From an uncultured bacterium (lineage in GTDB: Bacteria > Bacillota > Clostridia > Lachnospirales > Lachnospiraceae), in contig CAMSTY010000008.1 in NCBI GenBank assembly GCA_947063875.1, positions 1 through 64,000 on the forward strand: a stretch of 64,000 nt of DNA, in the 5' to 3' direction. The notes under the pieces were generated by a model, which made no database searches, was not told the origin of the DNA, and saw only the letters and a program-made list of their open reading frames with translations. The position numbers were made by a program, and so were the translations under genes. Numbering within the stretch: the first letter of the stretch is position 1; each line of letters begins with the position of its first letter. Positions 27,494 to 35,116 of the stretch are shown here, piece by piece.

Positions 27494-27573
27494 GACTTTC
27501 TTCCTCCTTCAACCCTCTCAGATCCTTCCCCGCACATTACCTTCATATGAGTTCTTAATCTGGTCTATCTAAT

Positions 27574-27602
27574 ACTATATGTGATTTTCTAAAAAATATC
27601 AA
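27574..27602 (-). promoter_or_regulatory. Sigma-A promoter of ftsZ with a CodY-like spacer
   Basis: Minus strand: -35 TTGATA (27597-27602), 17-bp spacer, -10 TATAGT (27574-27579). The element ATTTTTTAGAAAATC (27583-27597) matches the CodY consensus at 12 of 15 positions and differs from the comM element at one base. Confidence 0.65.
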
Positions 27603-27632
27603 CTGTTATTTTGTAAAAACTTCGCAAGTTTT

Positions 27633-28355
27633 CTAAGATTTTGGCTCCAGTGTGTAACCAGCCCGGATATTCGCTTCATCATAATCCTCAAGATGAAGAA
27701 TTCCTCCATGGCCTTTCAGCTGAGGAAGCATATCATTCAATTCTGAGACCTTATCGTTTAAATTCCCGCTGTTTCCAAGCAGAACTTCAAGGTCCCCCAA
27801 AAACAATGTAATCTCCCCATAAGTCCCAAACTGAATCCGGTCTACCTGCATCTCATAGATGGAAAGAATCTGAGTGAGGTTTAAAATCTCCGGAAATACC
27901 TCCTCTTTCTCCAGCGGCAGCTTCTGATAAAGGACAATCTGCCCAAACTTAAGCCCCGTCACCAGAGGAACCCCCAAAAGAGCCTCGTTAGCGCTTTCTA
28001 CAATAATCCCATCCTTATCAAAATACATATAGCTGTTCATATAAGACACATAACCTACCACACTCTTCTCATAAATGATCACTTCCACCTGAACCGGACT
28101 GTGAAAAATAATCTCATAATCCTCCACAAAAGGAATCTGTATGTGCTCCTGCAGACGATTTCTCAAAAAACAAAGCAGGGAATTGCGGCTCATCCGATCC
28201 GGAAACAAGATCTCCGTAATCTCCTCACTGGTGTACTTTCCGTTTCCTGTCACCTCTACTTCTGAAATACTCGCAGATATAAGAAAAAATATCAGCAGTG
28301 CAACCGCAACCGCCGCAATCCCTATTATTCTTTTTCTCTTGTTTTCTTTTTGCAT
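27633..28355 (-). CDS. ftsQ: Cell division protein FtsQ/DivIB
   Basis: FtsQ/DivIB is a bitopic membrane protein that links early and late divisome proteins together with FtsL and FtsB. The 240-residue product has a basic N-terminus, one membrane helix (about 10-27), a POTRA domain starting ISEVEVTGNGKYTSEEI, and a YVSYMNSYMYFDKDGIIVES segment typical of the beta domain. It follows murA by three bases, with SD GAGGA. The identification rests on the POTRA signature and dcw-cluster position. Confidence 0.85.
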   Translation of the reverse strand: MQKENKRKRIIGIAAVAVALLIFFLISASISEVEVTGNGKYTSEEITEILFPDRMSRNSLLCFLRNRLQEHIQIPFVEDYEIIFHSPVQVEVIIYEKSVVGYVSYMNSYMYFDKDGIIVESANEALLGVPLVTGLKFGQIVLYQKLPLEKEEVFPEILNLTQILSIYEMQVDRIQFGTYGEITLFLGDLEVLLGNSGNLNDKVSELNDMLPQLKGHGGILHLEDYDEANIRAGYTLEPKS

Positions 28356-28358
28356 CTT

Positions 28359-29612
28359 TCAATCCTCTTCCAGGGAGAGATCTGCCCCCACAGCTGCCAG
28401 ATCCCGGCTGATATCCTCGTAACCCCGGCTGATATAAGAATATCCGTAAATCCGGCTTTCACCTTCTGCGGCCAGCCCTGCCACTACCAGGGCGGCTCCG
28501 CCCCTTAAATCCCTGGCCTGAACCACGCCTCCCGCCAGGGGATATGTTCCCGTCACCAGCGCGGTTTTTCCCTTTATTATAATATGCGCCCCCATTTTTT
28601 GTAATTCCTGTGCAGTGGCAAATCTTTCCTCAAATACATTTTCCCGGATACGGGACCTTCCCTGTGCCACGGATGCCGCCGCCAGCATCACGGACTGCAG
28701 GTCCGTAGAAAATTCCGGGTAAGGCCCTGTGCAGAGAGATACCGGGCGGGGCCGTTCTTTCATGCAGGCGCAAATATCCCCATGTTGAGCCTTCACCTCA
28801 CATCCCATTCCTCTTACGGCGGCGAGTGTCCCTCCCATATGCTCTGTCGGAACGCCCAAAAGGCGGATATTCCCTCCCGCGGCCATAAGCGCTCCCAGAT
28901 AAGTCCCTGCCACGATCCGGTCGCCCGGCACGGCAAATACCACGTCATGAAACGGCTTTCCTCCATGAATCGTCAAAAGATCGCTGCCAATCCCATCAAT
29001 GGCGGCCCCCATAGCGTTTAAAAAACGGCACAGGATCTCTATCTCCGGTTCCCTGGCTGCCCCGTGAATCCGGGTAATCCCCGAAGATGCCGTCGCCGCC
29101 ATCAAAATGTTCTCTGTAGCCCCCACACTGGGAAAAGAAAGATAAATATCCGACCCATGCAGCGCCTTGGCCGACACCCGGATCTGATCCTCTTTTGCCC
29201 AAACCTCCGCTCCCATCTTCTCCAAAGCCGACAAATGCAAATCAACCGGACGCCTGCCGATGGAGCAGCCGCCCGGATAGCAGGTCTCGGCCTCATGCAG
29301 CCGTCCTAACAGAGGTCCCAGAAGTATGACCGAAGAACGCATCTGTTTCCCATGTACGTCCGGAACCCGTGATAAGAGAAGGCTGCGGGTGTCCATCATC
29401 AGTTCATGACCCTCAAACCTGCAATGGCACCCCAAAGATTCCAATATCCCCAACATACAGAAAACATCCTGTATTCTGGGGACATTCGTGATTACGATAA
29501 TACCGCTGTGGAGCAATGCCGCTGCCATCAGCGGAAGAACTGCATTTTTAGAACCCTGTATCCGGATCTCTCCGTGCAGGTTCTGCAAACCCCGGACTCG
29601 AATGACAGACAA
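28359..29612 (-). CDS. murA: UDP-N-acetylglucosamine 1-carboxyvinyltransferase
   Basis: MurA transfers enolpyruvate from PEP to UDP-GlcNAc, the first committed step of peptidoglycan synthesis, and is the fosfomycin target. The 417-residue product has GEIRIQGSKNAVLPLMAA near the N-terminus and the catalytic Cys116 in GGCSIGRRPVDLHL. The start is a TTG at 29612 with AGGAGG seven bases upstream. It lies between ftsW and ftsQ in the place where murG and murB often stand in clostridia. Confidence 0.93.
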   Translation of the reverse strand: MSVIRVRGLQNLHGEIRIQGSKNAVLPLMAAALLHSGIIVITNVPRIQDVFCMLGILESLGCHCRFEGHELMMDTRSLLLSRVPDVHGKQMRSSVILLGPLLGRLHEAETCYPGGCSIGRRPVDLHLSALEKMGAEVWAKEDQIRVSAKALHGSDIYLSFPSVGATENILMAATASSGITRIHGAAREPEIEILCRFLNAMGAAIDGIGSDLLTIHGGKPFHDVVFAVPGDRIVAGTYLGALMAAGGNIRLLGVPTEHMGGTLAAVRGMGCEVKAQHGDICACMKERPRPVSLCTGPYPEFSTDLQSVMLAAASVAQGRSRIRENVFEERFATAQELQKMGAHIIIKGKTALVTGTYPLAGGVVQARDLRGGAALVVAGLAAEGESRIYGYSYISRGYEDISRDLAAVGADLSLEED

Positions 29613-29673
29613 TACGATACCTCCTGTGGTATTTGCCTATATCCTATCCTATGTATCAACACAAAAATTGTGA

Positions 29674-30807
29674 CTATTTTTCCAGTTTTATTTGATTGGA
29701 AACACTGAGGACCATTCCCATTTCAATCATCAAAAACAATACCGAAGTACCCCCATAGCTGATAAACGGCAGCGTAATCCCTGTATTGGGAATGCTATTG
29801 GTAACCACTGCAATATTTAATATCACCTGAATCGCGATATGTCCCATAACGCCGACCACCAGAAGCGCCCCGAACAGATCCGGCGCATTGGAAGCAATCA
29901 GCATAAACCGGTAAATAAGAAACAGAAACATCAAAATAACGGAAACCGCCCCAAACAAGCCAAGTTCCTCGCAAATGATGGCAAAAATATAGTCATTCTG
30001 GGCCTCCGGCACAAATCCCATCTTCTGAATGCTCTCCCCCAAGCCCTTTCCGACCAGCCCTCCGGACCCGATGGCATACAATCCCTGCAGCACCTGAAAC
30101 CCTCCGTCCATCGGATAAGCTTCCGGGTCCAGCCACACATGAATCCGCTCCAGCTGATAGGGTTTTAAAAGCTTTATCTTCTCCAGAAAAATGGCCAACG
30201 GCCCTGCCGTCGCCACCACGATCCCCCCGATCACGCCGCAAAGAAAAAACGGCCAGTTTTTCTTACAGGCTACAAACAGCATAAAAAACGCAATGCCTAC
30301 AATAATAATCCCGGAGCTCAGATTATTGGCAGCTACCAGGCCTGCAATAGGGAATGTCAGCAGCGCCACCACTTGCACCGCCCGCAAAGAATTAATCTTT
30401 TTTCCCATCTGCGTAATCACAGCAGATAAAAGCACAATCAGTACAATCTTAACAAACTCGGTAGGCTGAAAGCTGATCCCCCCCACATTCAGCCAGCGCC
30501 GGCTTCCGTGTGAATCGCTTCCCACCAGTTTTACCGCAATCATCAATATGTATGAAAGAATGTATGCCAACAGGGCAAACTTAGCATACCAGTGATAATC
30601 CAGTTTGGAAATCACAAGGGCAATCATCAGTCCCCCCATGGCAATCTTTAACTGCCTCATCATATAGTAGGAAGCATCGCCGTGCTGCAGTTGTGCCGTA
30701 TAAGAACTGGCGCTGTAAATCATCAGCAGTCCAAACGCCATCAAAAATATCACACAAAACAGCAGGCTGTAGTCATAAAACCGCCTGGGCTTGTTTTTCT
30801 TCGCCAG
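29674..30807 (-). CDS. ftsW: Lipid II polymerase FtsW (SEDS family)
   Basis: FtsW is the peptidoglycan glycosyltransferase of the division site. The product is about 377 residues with about ten membrane helices and family motifs RRWLNVGGISFQPTEFVK, EAQNDYIFAIICEE and the C-terminal PFISYGGTSVLFLMIEMG. No ATG lies upstream of the first membrane helix. A CTG at 30807 follows AGGAGG by eight bases and gives MAKKNKPRRFYDYSLLF, the usual basic N-terminus, so it is preferred. The alternative, a GTG at 30753, has no SD and would cut the first helix. Confidence 0.9.
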   Translation of the reverse strand: MAKKNKPRRFYDYSLLFCVIFLMAFGLLMIYSASSYTAQLQHGDASYYMMRQLKIAMGGLMIALVISKLDYHWYAKFALLAYILSYILMIAVKLVGSDSHGSRRWLNVGGISFQPTEFVKIVLIVLLSAVITQMGKKINSLRAVQVVALLTFPIAGLVAANNLSSGIIIVGIAFFMLFVACKKNWPFFLCGVIGGIVVATAGPLAIFLEKIKLLKPYQLERIHVWLDPEAYPMDGGFQVLQGLYAIGSGGLVGKGLGESIQKMGFVPEAQNDYIFAIICEELGLFGAVSVILMFLFLIYRFMLIASNAPDLFGALLVVGVMGHIAIQVILNIAVVTNSIPNTGITLPFISYGGTSVLFLMIEMGMVLSVSNQIKLEK

Positions 30808-30849
30808 CTGCCTCCCCTCCTCTCCGGCTTCCGGTAAATCCCCCGCTCC

Positions 30850-32205
30850 TTACAAACCTCTCACACACTCCTTAAAAATTCTCCCGCGCTGTTCATAGTT
30901 GTCAAACATCCCCCAACTCGCGCAGGCCGGAGAAAGCAGCACATTGTCACCGGCGTCGGCATAAGCGGCGCAGACGTGAACAGCCTCCTCCATATCCTCG
31001 GCATACATAATCTCATTAAATCCATGGGCCCGGGCGCATTCCGCAATTTTGTCGCGCGTCTGCCCGATCAGGACCAGATACTTCACCTTGCCGGCAAACT
31101 CCTCAATCCAGGTGTCATATTCACTCTGCTTATCATAACCGCCGGCAATCAGCACGGTCGGCCCCGGCATGGCGCGAATCGCCTGAATCGCGGCGTCCGG
31201 GTTGGTTCCCTTGGAATCGTTATAGTACTTGACCCCCGCACGTTCCAGCACAAATTCTATCCGGTGTTCCACGGCCTTGAACCCGGCCACTACCCTGCAG
31301 ATCACCTCTATGGGAACGCCCATGCGCAGGGCAATCGCCATGGCAGCCATTGCATTTTCATAATTGTGTTTTCCGAGAAGCTGCATCTGCCTGACATCCA
31401 GCAACGCTTCCTTGTTCCCGCCGTGGGCATAAAAGATCCGCCCGTTCTCCAGGTACAGGCCTTCCTTCAAAGGACGCCCGCTGCTGAAAAAGAACACCTC
31501 CGGCTTTCGCTCCCGGCTTTCTCCGAACTCTCTCAGCACCGGGTCCTCATAGTTAAGCACCACACAGTCCTTCCCTGTCTGGTTGGCTGTAATCCGCTCT
31601 TTAATCTCGATATAATTGTCCATGGTTCCGTGGCGGTTCAGATGATCGGGAGTAATATTAAGAATGGCGCTGACATCCGGATGATAGTCCATAATCGTCT
31701 CCAGCTGAAAACTGGAAACCTCTGCCACGGTCACCGAACGGTCCGTCGTCTCCAGTGCCATCTCCGTGCAGGGAATTCCGATATTCCCCACCACAAAGAC
31801 TTCCTCAAACCAGGCCCGCATAATCTCGCCTGTCAAAGCTGTCGTCGTAGTCTTTCCGTTGGTTCCTGTGATTGCAATCAATTTCCCCTTCGCCACGTGG
31901 TATGCCAGCTGAATCTCGCCCCAAATCGGAACCTTCGCCTCATCCAGCACGGCCACAAAGGGAGCATCCAATGCGATCCCGGGACTGATAATCGCCAGTT
32001 CCACGCCCACAAGCCCTGTCCGCGTCAGCTCCCCCAGCAAGATGTTTATCCTTGCATCCCCGTCAAATCTGGCTCTTAACTTATCTGGGTCGAGCCGGCT
32101 GTTGCTGTCATAAAGAATCACTTCGCCTCCCAGCGCCAACAGAAGTTTCGCCGCCGCAATCCCGCTTTTTCCGGCTCCGGCTACCAGTACTTTTTGATCA
32201 CTCAT
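30850..32205 (-). CDS. murD: UDP-N-acetylmuramoylalanine--D-glutamate ligase
   Basis: MurD adds D-glutamate to UDP-MurNAc-L-Ala in an ATP-dependent reaction. The 451-residue product begins MSDQKVLVAGAGKSGIAAAK (Rossmann N-domain), has the ATP loop GTNGKTTTTALTGEI (about 116-130) and the C-domain motif YYNDSKGTNPDAA. The ATG at 32205 has CAGGAGG at eight bases. It follows mraY by 17 bases. Confidence 0.96.
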   Translation of the reverse strand: MSDQKVLVAGAGKSGIAAAKLLLALGGEVILYDSNSRLDPDKLRARFDGDARINILLGELTRTGLVGVELAIISPGIALDAPFVAVLDEAKVPIWGEIQLAYHVAKGKLIAITGTNGKTTTTALTGEIMRAWFEEVFVVGNIGIPCTEMALETTDRSVTVAEVSSFQLETIMDYHPDVSAILNITPDHLNRHGTMDNYIEIKERITANQTGKDCVVLNYEDPVLREFGESRERKPEVFFFSSGRPLKEGLYLENGRIFYAHGGNKEALLDVRQMQLLGKHNYENAMAAMAIALRMGVPIEVICRVVAGFKAVEHRIEFVLERAGVKYYNDSKGTNPDAAIQAIRAMPGPTVLIAGGYDKQSEYDTWIEEFAGKVKYLVLIGQTRDKIAECARAHGFNEIMYAEDMEEAVHVCAAYADAGDNVLLSPACASWGMFDNYEQRGRIFKECVRGL

Positions 32206-32222
32206 ATTCTTATCCTCCTGAT

Positions 32223-33191
32223 TTACAGACCCAGGTACGCCACCAGGCAGAGAATCGCCGTCGTAATGGAAAACACGGCAACCACCCGGGTTTCCGACCA
32301 TCCGCAAAGTTCAAAATGATGGTGAATCGGCGCCATCTTAAAAATCCGTTTCCCCTTGGTGGCCTTAAAGTAACTCACCTGCAGGATCACTGACAATACT
32401 TCCACCAGATAAATCAGTCCCACTACAGGGATAAAAAACGGCATCTGCATCATCAGCGCGCTGGAAGCCACAAAGCCTCCCAAAGCAAGGGAACCGGTAT
32501 CTCCCATAAAGACCCTGGCCGGATACACGTTAAACAGCAAAAATCCCAACAGGCTTCCCACTACCGCCCCCGTAATCGGACTGATGCCGCTGTTCTCCCC
32601 CAGTGCCACAATCGTCAGAAAAGTAGCGACCAGAATCGTCACACTGGTGCAAAGGCCATCCAGGCCATCCGTAAAATTCACTCCATTGTCCGTTCCCAGG
32701 ACCACGCAGAACACAAAAGGGATAAAAAGGATTCCAAGATTAATATAATATCCCCGTTCAAATCCTCCGGTAAAGGGGATCAGTTCCAAAGTGCCTGCCT
32801 CACCGGAATTCATCAGATAATATACAAAGATCCCCGTAATAACGATCTGCCCTGCCAGCTTCTGCTTTGGATTCAGCCCTTCCGAACGTTTCATGACGAT
32901 TTTAATATAATCATCCAGAAAACCGATGATCCCAAATCCCACAGTGACAAACAGGATGGGGATAATCTTGGGATAATCCCGGATATAAAACAAGGAAGTG
33001 ATAATGATGCTGCTCAGAATCACCAGGCCGCCCATGGTCGGCGTCCCCTGCTTCTTCAAGTGCGCCTGCGGCCCGTCGCTGCGGACCTGCTGCCCAAATT
33101 TCAGCTTATGGAGAAACGGTATCACAACCGGACAAAGTATCGCACTGATGGCAAACGCAATTATAATCGCTAGTATGGTCTCATTAATCAT
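32223..33191 (-). CDS. mraY: Phospho-N-acetylmuramoyl-pentapeptide-transferase
   Basis: MraY makes lipid I from UDP-MurNAc-pentapeptide and undecaprenyl phosphate in the membrane. The 322-residue product has about ten membrane helices, KKQGTPTMGGLVIL after the first, FLDDYIKIV with the catalytic Asp pair, NFTDGLDGL, and the APIHHHFELCGWSE loop near the C-terminus. AGGGGTGCAGC precedes the ATG. murF, which usually lies just upstream, is absent here. Confidence 0.96.
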   Translation of the reverse strand: MINETILAIIIAFAISAILCPVVIPFLHKLKFGQQVRSDGPQAHLKKQGTPTMGGLVILSSIIITSLFYIRDYPKIIPILFVTVGFGIIGFLDDYIKIVMKRSEGLNPKQKLAGQIVITGIFVYYLMNSGEAGTLELIPFTGGFERGYYINLGILFIPFVFCVVLGTDNGVNFTDGLDGLCTSVTILVATFLTIVALGENSGISPITGAVVGSLLGFLLFNVYPARVFMGDTGSLALGGFVASSALMMQMPFFIPVVGLIYLVEVLSVILQVSYFKATKGKRIFKMAPIHHHFELCGWSETRVVAVFSITTAILCLVAYLGL

Positions 33192-33265
33192 GCTGCACCC
33201 CTATATAGTATGTATCCTTTGTTTTTTACATCCAATAGTATACGTCTTTTTTGAGGAATAATCAA

Positions 33266-35014
33266 CTACTGATTGGATTCCCTTAAAACAGATTCTTCCT
33301 TTATTCCCAGATACGGCAAAATATTTTTAAAAATATCCGCAATTACCGGGGCGGCAATCGTGCCTCCATAGTAGATCCCCTGCGGCTCATCAATCGTAAT
33401 CAGCGCAATCACCTGCGGGTCGTCTGCCGGGGCAAAGCCGACAAAAGAAGAAATATATTTCTTCAGGCTCCGGGGCAATTTCTCTGACGTAGCGGTTTTC
33501 CCTCCGATTCGGAATCCCGCCAGGGCCGCCTTTTTTCCGCTCCCTTCCGCCACTACCTGCTCCAGGATATAGCGCATGGACGCGCTGGTTTCTTCCGATA
33601 CAATATTTTCCTTTACCGGATAGCTGAAGCGATGCACCTTCATGTTATCCCCGCTGACAGCCTTCACTGCAAAATGCGGAGTCACCCGGTTTCCCCCGTT
33701 TACGATCGATGCCGCCGTCGTAATCAGCTGAATCGGCGTAATCTGAAAAGACTGTCCAAAGGAGACCGTAGCCAGTTCCACCAGTCCCATGTTTTCTTTT
33801 TTGTGCATGATTGTGCCGGCCTCGCCCGGAAGATCGATCCCTGTCTTTTCCTTCAGTCCAAACTGCTCAAAATAGTGATAATACTGCTCGATTCCCAGAC
33901 GCTGTCCCACATCGATGAACACCGGATTGCAGGAATTCATGGCTCCCTGCAAAAAAGTCTCCCCTCCGTGCCCTCCTACCTTGTGACACCGTATTTTCCT
34001 GTCCTCCACAATCCGAAAGCCGGGACAGGAGAACCTGTCTTCCAAGGACACCACCCCTGACTCCAGTCCGGCGGCGGCCGTGATGATCTTGAATGTGGAA
34101 CCTGGTTCATAGGTGTCGTTGATGGCCGGATTCCGCCACATCTGGTTCAGCAGTTCCTGCTTTCCCGCCGGCGTTATCCCATCAGGCGCCTCCCCATTGA
34201 GCGTAAACGGCTCGTTCAGGTTGAATTCCGGTACATTCACCATGGCCAGGATTTCTCCGTTCTTTGGATTCATCACAATAACGGATACTCTTTTTGCCCC
34301 CTTTTTCTCCATGGTTTCATAAGCGGCCTGCTCGGCATACTGCTGGATGTTGACATCAAGGCTGAGATACAGATCGCTTCCTGATACCGGCTCCACCCGG
34401 TCCTCAAACGTATTTTCCACCTCTACCCCTGCCGCGTCCGTCGTAGTCAGGATTTTACCATTAATCCCTTTCAGGTAATCCTCATAGATAACTTCCAGGC
34501 CTATAATCCCCTGATTATCCCCTCCGGTGAATCCCAGCACCCGGGAAGCCAGCGAATCAAAAGGATAGTACCGCTTATAGTCTTCATCCACCTTTACTCC
34601 CGGCAAGTGATAATCACGAATCCGGTCCCCGACTTCCTTGTCTACGTTCGTACGGATAATCTCCCGGGAACTGCGTTTTTCCACCTTTTTTCTGACTCCT
34701 TCTTCCTCAAGTTCCAGTTCCCTGCATAAGGTTTCAATCACCTTTTCACGGTCTTTCACCTGATTGTAAATCACGGAGATCGTACATACTGTCCGGTTCG
34801 TGGCGATCACCACTCCGTTTGCATCAAGAATCCTTCCTCTGGCTGCCTTGATCGTCCGCTCCCGTTCATGCAGATCCTCCGCCATCTGGCTGTAATGCTC
34901 CGAACGGCACAGCATCAAATATCCCAGACGGCCCATCAGTCCGATCATGGCCACAGACACCAAAAAACAGAGCAAGGTCATTTTTCTGCGGTGCTGAGTC
35001 CGATTGGAACCCAT
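33266..35014 (-). CDS. Class B penicillin-binding protein (SpoVD/PBP2-like transpeptidase)
   Basis: The 582-residue product has a short cytosolic tail, one membrane helix (about 10-32), a dimerisation domain and a transpeptidase domain with the active-site YEPGSTFKI (Ser306, Lys309) and SCN in MNSCNP. The third motif reads GGKTATSEK, so the usual KTG is KTA. No PASTA repeats are present. The ATG at 35014 has GGAGG five bases upstream and is preferred over a TTG four codons earlier. It is the second of two tandem class B PBPs; SpoVD-like by position, but which one serves division and which serves the spore cortex cannot be settled. Confidence 0.85.
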   Translation of the reverse strand: MGSNRTQHRRKMTLLCFLVSVAMIGLMGRLGYLMLCRSEHYSQMAEDLHERERTIKAARGRILDANGVVIATNRTVCTISVIYNQVKDREKVIETLCRELELEEEGVRKKVEKRSSREIIRTNVDKEVGDRIRDYHLPGVKVDEDYKRYYPFDSLASRVLGFTGGDNQGIIGLEVIYEDYLKGINGKILTTTDAAGVEVENTFEDRVEPVSGSDLYLSLDVNIQQYAEQAAYETMEKKGAKRVSVIVMNPKNGEILAMVNVPEFNLNEPFTLNGEAPDGITPAGKQELLNQMWRNPAINDTYEPGSTFKIITAAAGLESGVVSLEDRFSCPGFRIVEDRKIRCHKVGGHGGETFLQGAMNSCNPVFIDVGQRLGIEQYYHYFEQFGLKEKTGIDLPGEAGTIMHKKENMGLVELATVSFGQSFQITPIQLITTAASIVNGGNRVTPHFAVKAVSGDNMKVHRFSYPVKENIVSEETSASMRYILEQVVAEGSGKKAALAGFRIGGKTATSEKLPRSLKKYISSFVGFAPADDPQVIALITIDEPQGIYYGGTIAAPVIADIFKNILPYLGIKEESVLRESNQ

Positions 35015-35116
35015 AGTATCCTCCAATCCTGCTCATTATTACAATATATGAAGCGAACCGCCGTTTATGAAAAAAGAAAACGGGCAAACGCACTTACGTC
35101 TCCCGTTCTCTTCTTG

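Noticed and set aside
30976-32079. Long plus-strand open frame opposite murD
   Set aside because: Antisense to a clear murD, with no family signature and no SD.
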